DNA from: Nocardia takedensis NBRC 100417
Lineage (GTDB): Bacteria > Actinomycetota > Actinomycetes > Mycobacteriales > Mycobacteriaceae
Length of the DNA: 41,785 bases
Direction of reading: 5' to 3'
Assembly: GCF_000308695.1 (NCBI RefSeq)
Contig: NZ_BAGG01000075.1
Span: 1 to 41,785, forward strand
The notes under the pieces were generated by a model. It saw nothing but the letters and a program-made list of their open reading frames with translations, did no database searches and was not told the origin of the DNA. Every line of letters starts with the position of its first letter. Position 1 is the stretch's first letter. Of this stretch, positions 7,926 to 15,693 are shown piece after piece. Both the position numbers and the translations under genes were made by a program.

Positions 7926-8225
7926 ATGTTCCAGCGGGTTCAGGTGACGGCCTACGCGATCCTCGCGTTGCTGCTGCCCGCGCTCGCCCTCTTGACGAAC
8001 CCGTCCGCGGATTCCGCCGCGCTGGCCGTTCTCGGCGCGTTGGCCGTTTCGACGGTCGTCCTGGCGACGATGCCGCCCGGCGTCGTCGGGGCCGCGCCGC
8101 CCGTCGCGCACGCGGGCCCGCCGTCTTCGGCACGCCGCCGCAGGCGCGGCAGCTATCTGCGCCAGAGCAATCCCGACACCGCGGGACGTCCCCGACCGAG
8201 AGCACCGGGCGCGGTCGCGCGCTGA
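7926..8225 (+). CDS. Small membrane protein, DUF6412-like
   Basis: A 99-residue protein with two hydrophobic segments (about residues 8-24 and 31-52) and an arginine-rich, proline-rich tail (RRRRRGSYLRQSNPDTAGRPRPRAPG) that resembles the DUF6412 family of actinobacteria. Members are often encoded directly before a YidC/Oxa1-type insertase, and here a yidC remnant follows in the same frame. No catalytic role can be read from the sequence. The start ATG 7926 lies 17 bases after the AraC stop. Confidence 0.7.
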   Translation: MFQRVQVTAYAILALLLPALALLTNPSADSAALAVLGALAVSTVVLATMPPGVVGAAPPVAHAGPPSSARRRRRGSYLRQSNPDTAGRPRPRAPGAVAR

Positions 8226-8288
8226 CGACGTCGATCCGGCGTCGTCGGCCCGTCGCCGACCTCGTCCGTCCCGTGCCGTCCCGGCACG

Positions 8289-8819
8289 CGGTCCTTCGAC
8301 CGCACCGCCACCCCGTCGCATCTGCCGTTCCAGGCCATCGCGACCCCGATGACGCCCGAGCAGAACGCCGCGACGGCCAACTACGTCTTCGACCCCGAGC
8401 AGGTGCGCTCGTTCCTCGACGCCGACCTGTTCGGCGCGCCGCTCTCGGCGACGCTCGCGGGCAGTCCCGGCGCGGCGGTGGCGGTCGTCTCGATCGCGCT
8501 GATGCTGATCGCGGCGGTGGCCACCCACCTGACCGCGCGGATCGCGGTCGCCCGACAGGACAGCGACACACCACAGGCACGCGTCATGAACTCGATGACG
8601 CTGTGGGTCTTTCCCGCCGGTGTCCTGGTCGGCGGCGCGCTGCTGCCCGTGGTGATCCTGCTGTACTGGGTCACCAACAACGCCTGGACCGTGGCCCAGC
8701 AATTCTTGATCTACCGCAAGGTCGACGCCGAGTTCGCGACCGCGCCCCCGCCCGTGGTCCGCACCGCCACGGCACCGAAGCCGGGGGTGAAACCGCGGCG
8801 CGCCCGTCGCCGTCGCTAG
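8289..8819 (+). pseudogene. yidC: yidC/Oxa1-type membrane insertase, N-terminal half missing
   Basis: In frame the sequence reads RSFDRTATPSH, LTPEQ-like MTPEQNAATANYVFDPEQ, VRSFLDADLFGAPLSATLAG, then two clear membrane helices (AVAVVSIALMLIAAVATHL and WVFPAGVLVGGALLPVVILLYW) and a basic tail (KPRRARRRR). These match the C-terminal half of actinobacterial YidC2 proteins. The part that should precede it (first helices, the cytoplasmic loop and the positively charged groove, roughly 130-150 residues) is absent: a stop codon at 8223-8225 ends the preceding DUF6412 gene and only about 60 bases of unrelated sequence lie between. An ATG at 8349 without a ribosome-binding site could yield 156 residues, but this would lack the insertase core. 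Best read as a deletion remnant. Confidence 0.7.
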
Positions 8820-8934
8820 CGGGTCGCGGTGTCGCGGGTGCGCAACGCCTTGCGCGGCCGGTTCGGGCCACTTCGCGGGTCCACGAACCGCCGCGGCCGA
8901 GAATCATCTGCCGTCGAAGAGCTCGGCGAGGCCG

Positions 8935-9768
8935 TCAGTTCCCGGCGGTGGGGAACACCCGGCCGACGGCCAAGGAGACGACGCGCTGATAGGAGGAGCC
9001 GAGCAGGCGGACGAGGACGTCGGCTACGTAAGCGTCGGGGCCGACGAGGATCTTGGGTCTGCCCGCGGCGGCGCCGTCGAGGATGGTGCGGGCGGCGCGT
9101 TCGGGGCTGGTGCGGGCGATGACGTCGAACAGGCGGGCCAGACGCTCGACTTCGGCGGTGTCGGTGCCGGTGGCCTTGGCGGCGATGGCGGTGCGCACGC
9201 CGCCGGGGTGCACGCTGGACACGGTGACCGGGTGGCCCGCGGCGAGCATCTCCAGGCGTAGCGATTCGGTGAATCCGCGGACGGCGAATTTGGCCGCGTT
9301 GTAGGCGCTCTGGGTCGGTGCGGCGAAGAGTCCGAAAATGCTGGAGGTGTTGGCGATGCGACCGTGGCCCGAGGCGATGAGGTGGGGCAGGAAGGCTTTG
9401 GTGCCGTGCACCACCCCCCAGTAGTCGACGTCGAGAACGCGGGCGATGTCTTTGATGTCGCTGTTCTCGATCGTGCCGACGAAGCCGATGCCCGCGTTGT
9501 TGAACAGGTCGTGCACGACGCCGAATTCGGCGAGGACGCCCTCGGCGAAGGAGAGCATCTGTTCGTATTCGGCGACGTCGACGACCGCGGTGTGGACCCG
9601 GTGGCCGTGCGCCCGACACCGCTCGGCGGTTTCACCGAGCCCGTCGGCGTCGAGGTCGCACAGTGCCACGTGCGCGCCGCGGCGCGCGAGTTCGATCGCG
9701 AGCGCGCGGCCCATTCCCGAGGCGGCTCCGGTGACGACCGCGACGTGTCCGCGGTAATGGTCGGACAT
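8935..9768 (-). CDS. Short-chain dehydrogenase/reductase, SadH-like
   Basis: A 277-residue classical SDR: cofactor motif TGAASGMG near the N-terminus, CDLDADG after strand two, NNAGIGF, and catalytic Ser/YNAAK (NTSSIFGLFAAPTQSAYNAAKFAVRGFTESLR). The C-terminal GSSYQRVVSLAVGRVFP and overall length resemble M. tuberculosis SadH (Rv3085, mymA operon), as far as I can compare from memory. It is the last gene of a minus-strand unit (esterase, unknown, SDR, SDR) and starts 74 bases after the previous stop. It probably oxidises or reduces a hydrophobic alcohol or ketone. The substrate is not evident. Confidence 0.85.
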   Translation of the reverse strand: MSDHYRGHVAVVTGAASGMGRALAIELARRGAHVALCDLDADGLGETAERCRAHGHRVHTAVVDVAEYEQMLSFAEGVLAEFGVVHDLFNNAGIGFVGTIENSDIKDIARVLDVDYWGVVHGTKAFLPHLIASGHGRIANTSSIFGLFAAPTQSAYNAAKFAVRGFTESLRLEMLAAGHPVTVSSVHPGGVRTAIAAKATGTDTAEVERLARLFDVIARTSPERAARTILDGAAAGRPKILVGPDAYVADVLVRLLGSSYQRVVSLAVGRVFPTAGN

Positions 9769-9842
9769 GGTTCTCCCGTAGGTGGTTTCGAGGCACGGCG
9801 GCCCGGGTGCGGCGGATGACGATACCCGCCTCGGGTTTCGGG

Positions 9843-10649
9843 TCAGTGTCGGATGCGGTCGAGGTAGGCGCTGCGCTGACGCTGGTCGTATTGTCCGGGT
9901 TCCCGGCCGACGAATCGGCGTTTCACCGCGCGCAGAGCGGTTTCGGGGACGCCTTGTTCGACCGTGCCCATCGGCGCGAGCCAGCGGGGGATGGTGACTT
10001 CGGCACGGCGGTGGCGGACGGTGTCGACGATCGCCGCGCCGACTTCTTCGGGTTGCAGAGTGGGTTGCAGTCGCAGATTCACCCCGGAGGTGAGTTCGGT
10101 GTGCACGGCGGCGGGCATGACCGTGGTGACGCTCACCCCGGTGTCGGCGAGTTCGGCCCGCACCGCCCGGGACAGCGCGCCGACGGCGAATTTCGACGCG
10201 CAGTAGACCGCCGCGCCGGGCGTGGTGACCTTGGCGGCCATCGAGGCGACGTTGACGATGTGGCCGCGGCCGCGCGCCACCATGCCCGGCAGCGCCAGGC
10301 TCATGCCGTTGATCACCCCGCCGACGTTGATCGCCATCTCGCGGTGGTGTCCGGCCAGGTCCAGGTCGAGGAACGGGGCCAAGCGCATGATGCCCGCGTT
10401 GTTGACCAGGATCTCGACCGGCCCGGACGCGCCCGCGGCGATCAGGAATTCGGCGAAGCCGCTGGGGTCGGTGACGTCGAGATACGCGGCGTGCCCGCCG
10501 ATCTCGGCGGCGGTCGCCTCGGCGGCGGGCAGGTCGATGTCGCCGATCCAGACCCGCGCGCCGCGCGCGGCGAGGGCGACGGCGGTGGCGCGGCCGATCC
10601 CGCGCGCCCCGCCCGTGACACACGCGACGGCGCCTTCGAGCCGGATCAC
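9843..10649 (-). CDS. Short-chain dehydrogenase/reductase
   Basis: A 268-residue SDR with TGGARGIG (cofactor), GDIDLPAAE (Asp after strand two, favouring NAD(H)), NNAGIMRLAPF and VASMAAKVTTPGAAVYCASKFAVGALSRAVRAEL (Ser/Tyr/Lys). It begins with GTG at 10649 overlapping the stop of the upstream gene by four bases (GTGA), so the two are translationally coupled. The tail (RRFVGREPGQYDQRQRSAYLDRI) is longer than the minimal SDR. It belongs to the esterase-led unit; a role in the same oxidation series as the SadH-like enzyme is an inference. Confidence 0.85.
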   Translation of the reverse strand: MIRLEGAVACVTGGARGIGRATAVALAARGARVWIGDIDLPAAEATAAEIGGHAAYLDVTDPSGFAEFLIAAGASGPVEILVNNAGIMRLAPFLDLDLAGHHREMAINVGGVINGMSLALPGMVARGRGHIVNVASMAAKVTTPGAAVYCASKFAVGALSRAVRAELADTGVSVTTVMPAAVHTELTSGVNLRLQPTLQPEEVGAAIVDTVRHRRAEVTIPRWLAPMGTVEQGVPETALRAVKRRFVGREPGQYDQRQRSAYLDRIRH

Positions 10650-11323
10650 CGGTCCACCTCCCGCAGCGGGGCGCGCAGCGCGAAGTAGCCGATGGCCCGC
10701 ACCTCGCCGGCGCGGGAGGTCATCGACGCGCGGCCGAGATACACCCCGGGGACGAGTTCGACGAGTTCGTCGCGGATGCGATCCATGGGCACCACACCAC
10801 TGGCCGGGGTGCCGAGAGAAGGATCGGTGTAGCTGACCGCGGCGACCAGGTTGTGAGGCGGCAGCACGGCGGGTTCGATCCGGTAGCGGAATCGGAACCC
10901 GTGATACACCTCGCCGGACTTCTCCCAGCCCCGGTACCGGGGCACTACCACGCGCAGCGCGGCGTAGGCGAGGCGGTTGAGGCGATTGTGCCCGGTCGCG
11001 GTGGCGGCGTCGAAACTCTTGCCGACCCACCCCGGTTGGACGGCGACCACCGGATTGAGCAATGCCGCCTCGGGGATGCCGAACAGCTTGCCGGCGATCA
11101 TGCCTTCGTAGTCGCCGTCCAGTTCCGGCGCCGCGCCGCGGGCGAACAGCGCCGCCAGCAGATCGCGGTCGTCGGCTTCGGAGGCCGCGCGCAGGTAGTC
11201 CCAGCAGGCGGTGGCGGCGCGGGCGGGCGCGGCGGCGGCCAGTTCGCGTAGTTCGTCGAGCAGCGAGAACGGGTGGGCGACCGCGGTTTCGCGGCCTCGT
11301 TCGGGTGAGGTCCGGGTGGGCAT
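10646..11323 (-). CDS. Conserved protein of unknown function in the esterase-SDR operon
   Basis: A 225-residue soluble protein with a helical N-terminus (about 1-75) and a beta-rich C-terminal region (LDGDYEGMIAGKLFG, PGWVGKSFDAATATGHNRLN, SGEVYHGFRFRYRIEP, DRIRDELVELVPGVYLGRASM, GYFALRAP). The late part is faintly like the GXWXG/DUF4334 lipocalin-type proteins of actinobacteria, but I cannot assign the family with confidence. No catalytic motif is evident. Its position between an esterase and two dehydrogenases suggests a ligand-binding or accessory role in the same pathway. The ATG at 11323 follows GGAAAGG; the stop overlaps the next gene. Confidence 0.6.
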   Translation of the reverse strand: MPTRTSPERGRETAVAHPFSLLDELRELAAAAPARAATACWDYLRAASEADDRDLLAALFARGAAPELDGDYEGMIAGKLFGIPEAALLNPVVAVQPGWVGKSFDAATATGHNRLNRLAYAALRVVVPRYRGWEKSGEVYHGFRFRYRIEPAVLPPHNLVAAVSYTDPSLGTPASGVVPMDRIRDELVELVPGVYLGRASMTSRAGEVRAIGYFALRAPLREVDR

Positions 11324-11367
11324 CGGGGTCCTTTCCGCTGGGGAAGACAGGGGTATCGGTAGGGAGT

Positions 11368-12360
11368 TCAGGCCGCCGTCGTGGCAGCGGCGGGGTGGAG
11401 GTGTTCGCGGGCGAAGCGGGCGATCTCCGCGGTGAGCGCGCGACTTTCGGGCAGGTACGGGAACACCACGGGGAAGGCGTGGATCTGGCCGTAGAACAGG
11501 TGCAGTTCGCACGGAACGCCCGCGGCGGTGAGCAGTTCGGCCATGACTTCGGAGTCCGGGCGCAGGAATTCGTCGTCGCAGGCGACCAGCATCGTCGGCG
11601 GCAGCGTTGCCGGGTCGCCGTTGACCGGAGACAGCGTCGAGTCGATGCGGCCATCGCGGGCGCAGCCCAGTTCGGCGATGCGGGTGAAAGCGGCCAAGGG
11701 AAGGTATGCCTCGGTGTCGGCGTTGGCGTGGGCGAGTTTGGCCGTCAGATCGAGGTCGAGCCACGGACTGATCGCGACCACCGCGCCCGGCCTGGGTAGG
11801 CCGGCCTTCGCCACGGTCAGCGCGGTGCTCACCGTCAGGAACCCGCCCGCGGAGTCGCCGGCGAACACCACCGAACCCGGCGGCGCGCCGCGCCCGAGCA
11901 GCCACCGGTAGGCGGCCACGCAGTCGCTCACCGACTCCGGGACCGTCGCCGCGGGCAGATACCGGTAGGCCACCTGCACCACGGGCAGACCGGTGCTCGC
12001 CGAGAGTTCGGCGGCGAATCGGCGATGGGTGTGCGTCCCGCCCGCCACGAAACCGCCGCCGTGCAGGTAGAGGACCGCTCCCGCGCCGAAGCCGTCGCCC
12101 ACGCCCGCGGCCCGCACGATCTCGCAGCGCACCGTCCCCGCCGCGACCGCCTCGACGGTCACCGCGGTCCGCACCGGCAGCAACCGCGCGCCCAGGTCGA
12201 TCAGGGCCGTCGCGCGCAGCACCGGCGGGGAGAGCGAGATCCGGCGCAGGACGGGGCGCACCAGTTCGCGCACCGCCGCGGTCGCCACTCGTGACCGCAG
12301 GCTGGGGTGACGACGCGCTCCGGGGCCGAAGTGGTGGCGGGCACGGGTGGTGGAGGTCAT
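11368..12360 (-). CDS. Alpha/beta hydrolase, hormone-sensitive-lipase (LipR-like) esterase
   Basis: A 330-residue HSL-family carboxylesterase. The oxyanion-hole motif HGGGF is at residues 100-104, the nucleophile elbow GDSAGG has Ser170, the acid is probably Asp263 (CDDEFLRPDSEV) and the His is His294 (GQIHAFPV). Residues 20-60 form the usual helical cap. ATG 12360 is preferred over the GTG three codons upstream because AAAGG lies eight bases before it. It is the first gene of the minus-strand unit and faces the TetR gene across a shared palindrome. It probably releases the acid and alcohol from an ester, possibly the one formed by the Baeyer-Villiger enzyme next door (inference). Confidence 0.88.
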   Translation of the reverse strand: MTSTTRARHHFGPGARRHPSLRSRVATAAVRELVRPVLRRISLSPPVLRATALIDLGARLLPVRTAVTVEAVAAGTVRCEIVRAAGVGDGFGAGAVLYLHGGGFVAGGTHTHRRFAAELSASTGLPVVQVAYRYLPAATVPESVSDCVAAYRWLLGRGAPPGSVVFAGDSAGGFLTVSTALTVAKAGLPRPGAVVAISPWLDLDLTAKLAHANADTEAYLPLAAFTRIAELGCARDGRIDSTLSPVNGDPATLPPTMLVACDDEFLRPDSEVMAELLTAAGVPCELHLFYGQIHAFPVVFPYLPESRALTAEIARFAREHLHPAAATTAA

Positions 12361-12417
12361 GCGAATCACCTTTCCGGGGCCGGACGTGCGAGGCGCGCCG
12401 TCGGGAAATCAACAAGG

Positions 12418-12444
12418 TGAAACGAGCGTTTCATGTTGAAACGG
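12418..12444. promoter_or_regulatory. TetR operator copy 1 (divergent esterase/TetR promoter)
   Basis: TGAAAC (12418-12423), GAGC, GTTTCA (12428-12433) is a perfect 6-4-6 palindrome, followed by a further half site TTGAAACGG (12436-12444). The same arrangement recurs at 13164-13197. It lies between the divergent start codons of the esterase and the TetR regulator. Confidence 0.75.
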
Positions 12445-12504
12445 CCGATGTCAATAGTGGGCGGAATGCCCGCACATCCCGGGCGCGATGGAAGGATCAC
12501 CCCC

Positions 12505-13131
12505 ATGAGCACTCCGAAGCTGTGGCGCGGGCAGACGCTGAAGGACCGCTCGCTGGATCGCCGCGAGCAACTGCTCGACGTCGGCGAAGAACTGCTCGGC
12601 ACGGGCGGGGCCGCCGCCGTGACGACCCGCGCGGTGATCCGCCAGGCCAACCTGAGCCCGCGCTACTTCTACGAGACGTTCGACACGCGCGAGGACCTGA
12701 TCGTCGCGGTCTACGACCGTGTCGAGGCCCGACTCTTCGAGCGCATGCGCGACGTCCGCATCGAGGGCGGTCTGCGCGCCGCCATCCGGGAGATCTTCGA
12801 GATCTGCGCGCGGTACTTCGAGGAGGATCCGGCCCGCGCCCGCATCCTGTTGCGCGAACCGCTCGGCGACGAGACCCTGCACCGCCACGCCGCCGACCGC
12901 GCACCGGTCTTCCTGCGCATGCTGATCCCGATCCTGGGCGCCGAAGCGGGCGCGCTGGTGCCCACCGCGGACGAGGACCTGGCCATGGCCGCCGCCGCCC
13001 TGAGCGGAACCTTGATCTCGCTGTATCTGGAATGGGTCGACGGACGCTTGGGCGTGGACCGGGAGCGATTGGCCGAGGTAGCGGTCGCGTCGGTATTCGC
13101 CCTGCTCGAGGCCGTGCAACGCCGCGAGTGA
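12505..13131 (+). CDS. TetR-family transcriptional regulator
   Basis: A 208-residue regulator with an N-terminal TetR helix-turn-helix (residues about 14-60: RSLDRREQLLDVGEELLG, AVTTRAVIRQANLSPRYFYETFDTREDLIVAV) and an all-helical ligand-binding domain. ATG 12505 is chosen because GAAGGA precedes it at 12490-12496 and the HTH begins shortly after; in-frame ATGs further upstream would lie on top of the palindrome. It is divergent from the esterase-SDR unit and lies 97 bases before the flavoprotein gene. Three copies of TGAAWC-N4-GWTTCA before the surrounding units make it the obvious candidate to control the whole cluster. The inducer is unknown. Confidence 0.88.
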   Translation: MSTPKLWRGQTLKDRSLDRREQLLDVGEELLGTGGAAAVTTRAVIRQANLSPRYFYETFDTREDLIVAVYDRVEARLFERMRDVRIEGGLRAAIREIFEICARYFEEDPARARILLREPLGDETLHRHAADRAPVFLRMLIPILGAEAGALVPTADEDLAMAAAALSGTLISLYLEWVDGRLGVDRERLAEVAVASVFALLEAVQRRE

Positions 13132-13142
13132 GCACTCCGGCC

Positions 13143-13197
13143 TTGACAGGGGCGGCGCTAACTTGAAACATTCGTTTCATCTTGAAACGGATGTTTC
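13143..13197 (+). promoter_or_regulatory. TetR operator copy 2 and promoter of the flavoprotein gene
   Basis: TGAAAC (13164-13169), ATTC, GTTTCA (13174-13179) is followed two bases on by TTGAAAC-GGAT-GTTTC (13182-13197), giving two adjacent palindromes in register. A consensus TTGACA lies at 13143-13148; a -10 box at normal spacing would fall inside the first palindrome (AACATT, 13167-13172), so a bound repressor would block polymerase. Confidence 0.7.
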
Positions 13198-13228
13198 TCC
13201 TATCGCCGACCCGAAAGGGGTTCCGCCG

Positions 13229-14755
13229 ATGACCGTCGAACCCACCGCGACACCACCCCGCGCCCCGCACGTCGCCCCGGACCGCCACATCGTGATCGTC
13301 GGCGCGGGCATCGCCGGCATCGGCATGGCGATCCTGCTGCGCCGCAACGGCATCGAGGATTTCACCATCCTCGAACGCGGCGACGACATCGGCGGGGTCT
13401 GGCGCGACAACGTCTACCCCGGCGTCGGCGCCGACGTGCCCTCGTTCACCTATCAGTTCTCCTTCGAGAAGAACCCGCACTGGTCGCGCCTGTTCCCCGA
13501 GGGGCGCGAGATCAAGTCCTACCTCGACCACTGCGTCGCCAAGTACGACATCGCCCGCCACCTCGAATTCGACACCGAAGTGCTGCGACGACGCTGGTCC
13601 GAGGACGAGCGGGTCTGGCACGTGCGCACCGACAAGGGCGAATTCACGGCGCGCTACGTCATCAGCGCCCTCGGCCCCTTCGTCAACCCGCGCACCCCGG
13701 CCATCCCGGGCCTGGCCGAGTTCACCGGGACGGTCATGCGATCCCAGCACTGGGACCACGACCGCGACCTGAGCGGAGCCCGCGTCGCCGTCATCGGCAC
13801 GGGGGCCAGCGCGGTGCAACTGGTCCCCGAAATCGCCGGAACCGCGGCGCATCTCACCGTATTCCAACGCCGACCCATCTACGTGCTGCCCAAACTCGAC
13901 CTGTCGGTGCCCCGACCGGTCCAGAAGGCGATCGAAACCGTGCCCGGCGCGCAGAACGCGCTACGGTTGGCTTTCGCCGCGCAGGTCGAGGTCCTGCTGG
14001 TCGCCGTGGCCGCCTACGGCAAGACGATGACACCTTTGGCACGCGGACTCTCCGCCGCCAGCCGCGCCCTGCTCTTCGCCCAGGTACGCGACGCCGAACT
14101 ACGCGAAAAACTCACCCCCGACTACGATTTCGGCTGCAAACGCCCCAGCGTCTCCAACGCCTGGTACCGCACCTTCGCCCGCGACAACGTCAACCTGGTC
14201 ACCGACCCCATCGAGCGCATCACCGCCACCGGCGTGCGCACCGCGGACGGGACCGAACACCCGGTCGACGTCCTGGTCCTGGCCACCGGGTTCCACTTCG
14301 CGCACGAACCGGTCAACTACCGGATCTCTCCGGTCGAGACCAGCGACGGATTCGACCTCGCCGACTTCTTCGAGACCGAACCCCTCCAGTCCTACGAAGG
14401 CGTCAGCCTGCCCCAACTGCCCAACGCGTTCTCCCTGTTCGGCCCCTACTCCTGGTCCGGCGGTTCCTACCACTTCATGGTCGAGACCCAGGCCAACCAC
14501 ATCATCCGAGTCCTGCGCGAAGCCGAACGCCGCGGCGCCGAACGCGTCGCCGTCCGCCCCGACGCCAACGCCCGATTCCTCGAATTCGTGCGCGCCAAGG
14601 CCTCGAATTCGCTACTGGCCGTCAGCAATTGCGCACCGGCCAACAGCTATTACTTCGACCACCACGGCGACTTCAGCTCGCTGCGTCCCACCACCGGCCT
14701 CCAGGCGTGGTGGACCAGCCGCCACTTCCCCCTCGAGGACTACAGCTACGCCTGA
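13229..14755 (+). CDS. Baeyer-Villiger-type flavin monooxygenase
   Basis: A 508-residue FAD/NADPH monooxygenase. The FAD Rossmann motif GAGIAG is at residues 25-30, GGVWRDNVYPGVGADVPSFTYQFS follows, and the NADPH motif is GTGASAVQ. The Baeyer-Villiger fingerprint (FxGxxxHxxxW[PD]) appears as FTGTVMRSQHWD: the Phe, Gly, Trp and Asp are in place but the fingerprint His is Arg. DVLVLATGFHF is the late ATG motif. ATG 13229 has GAAAGGGG just upstream. It probably inserts oxygen into a ketone to give an ester, which the neighbouring esterase could hydrolyse; the dehydrogenases could make the ketone. That ordering is inference. A 16-bp hairpin terminates the gene. Confidence 0.85.
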   Translation: MTVEPTATPPRAPHVAPDRHIVIVGAGIAGIGMAILLRRNGIEDFTILERGDDIGGVWRDNVYPGVGADVPSFTYQFSFEKNPHWSRLFPEGREIKSYLDHCVAKYDIARHLEFDTEVLRRRWSEDERVWHVRTDKGEFTARYVISALGPFVNPRTPAIPGLAEFTGTVMRSQHWDHDRDLSGARVAVIGTGASAVQLVPEIAGTAAHLTVFQRRPIYVLPKLDLSVPRPVQKAIETVPGAQNALRLAFAAQVEVLLVAVAAYGKTMTPLARGLSAASRALLFAQVRDAELREKLTPDYDFGCKRPSVSNAWYRTFARDNVNLVTDPIERITATGVRTADGTEHPVDVLVLATGFHFAHEPVNYRISPVETSDGFDLADFFETEPLQSYEGVSLPQLPNAFSLFGPYSWSGGSYHFMVETQANHIIRVLREAERRGAERVAVRPDANARFLEFVRAKASNSLLAVSNCAPANSYYFDHHGDFSSLRPTTGLQAWWTSRHFPLEDYSYA

Positions 14756-14786
14756 GCGCCCCCGCCCTCCGACAGCCCCGACGAAA

Positions 14787-14822
14787 CGGCCCCCGGGAAG
14801 CGACAACGCTTCCCGGGGGCCG
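14787..14822. terminator. Bidirectional terminator
   Basis: A perfect 16-bp stem, CGGCCCCCGGGAAGCG (14787-14802) with its complement (14807-14822) and loop ACAA, sits between the convergent flavoprotein gene and the NTF2-like gene and can serve both. Confidence 0.9.
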
Positions 14823-14834
14823 CTGCGCTGTGGT

Positions 14835-15578
14835 TCAGCCGCCGAAGCGCTGCCGGAATTTCTTGGTGGCCGCGGGAATCCGCGAGGCGGCCATCAGGGT
14901 GCGGAAGGGCCAACTGTCGTCGCGGGGCAGGATGCCCGCGCGCTGCACGCCGTCGAGGAAGTCGTAGAGGGTCTCCCCCTCGGCCATCAGGCCGTCGGCG
15001 TTGAAGTGGTAGCGGTCGACGGCGGGAGCCTGGATGAAGCGGCCCGTGCCGTACACGGTGGGGGCCGACTCGTCGTAGGGGTAGAACCGCAGCGGGCCGC
15101 TCCAGTGACCGCTGCCCATGTAGCGGATCACCGTGCGCACGGTGCCGTCCGGTTGCACATCGATGTAGACCTGATCGGGCAGCGGATCGTAGCGCCAGTC
15201 GGGGATGGCGTCGAAGAAGGCGAAGTTGTACTTCACGAATTCGTCGATCCCGACGATCGTGCGACCGAAGGTGGTGACGTCGGTGTAGCGGACATCCTGG
15301 GCGTACAACTCGTCGTTGACGCTCATGTCCCGCACCAGGAAACTCCACCAGTACTTCTTGGCCCAGGTCATGACCCACGACAGGTCACGGTCGTGCCGTT
15401 CGGACAGATAGTCGAGCTTCTTCGCGAAATCGTCGAACCACTGCCGGGTGGTCTCCTGCAACTCCGTCTCCGGAATCGCCCTGATGGGCACCGCGCGATT
15501 GGATTCCAGGAATTCCGGGACCGGGCGGGCCAGACGCGGCTGCGCCAGCGCGCGGTGGAACTCGTCTTCGTCGTACAT
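14835..15578 (-). CDS. NTF2/SnoaL-like fold protein
   Basis: A 247-residue protein whose central and C-terminal parts have the features of the NTF2-like/SnoaL superfamily (cone-shaped alpha+beta fold used by cyclases, isomerases and hydrolases): MSVNDELYAQDVRYTDVTTFGRTIVGIDEFVKYNFAFFDAIPDWRYDPLPDQVYIDV, VIRYMGSGHW, DRYHFNADGLMAEGETLYDFLDGVQRAG. No catalytic residues can be assigned. ATG 15578 is favoured by AGGAG five bases upstream. Its promoter carries the third copy of the TetR palindrome, which ties it to the flavoprotein-esterase-dehydrogenase cluster although it points the other way. Confidence 0.75.
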   Translation of the reverse strand: MYDEDEFHRALAQPRLARPVPEFLESNRAVPIRAIPETELQETTRQWFDDFAKKLDYLSERHDRDLSWVMTWAKKYWWSFLVRDMSVNDELYAQDVRYTDVTTFGRTIVGIDEFVKYNFAFFDAIPDWRYDPLPDQVYIDVQPDGTVRTVIRYMGSGHWSGPLRFYPYDESAPTVYGTGRFIQAPAVDRYHFNADGLMAEGETLYDFLDGVQRAGILPRDDSWPFRTLMAASRIPAATKKFRQRFGG

Positions 15579-15623
15579 CGGCACTCCTCGTCGGACCGGT
15601 CCGTAGCGGATCGACCAGAATCT

Positions 15624-15639
15624 TGAATCAAATGATTCA
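15624..15639. promoter_or_regulatory. TetR operator copy 3 (upstream of the NTF2-like gene)
   Basis: TGAATC (15624-15629), AAAT, GATTCA (15634-15639): same 6-4-6 layout and same flanks (T before, TC after) as copy 2, with A/T exchanged at the fifth base of each arm. It lies about 50 bases before the ATG at 15578. Confidence 0.6.
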
Positions 15640-15693
15640 TCTGTAGTCGGGCGATGTCAATCGGCCGTCCACTCTCCGACACACCGGTCTCCG

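Noticed and set aside
12433..12504. An upstream ATG for the TetR regulator giving 24 more residues
   Set aside because: The extension would start on the operator palindrome, has no ribosome-binding site and resembles no TetR N-terminus.
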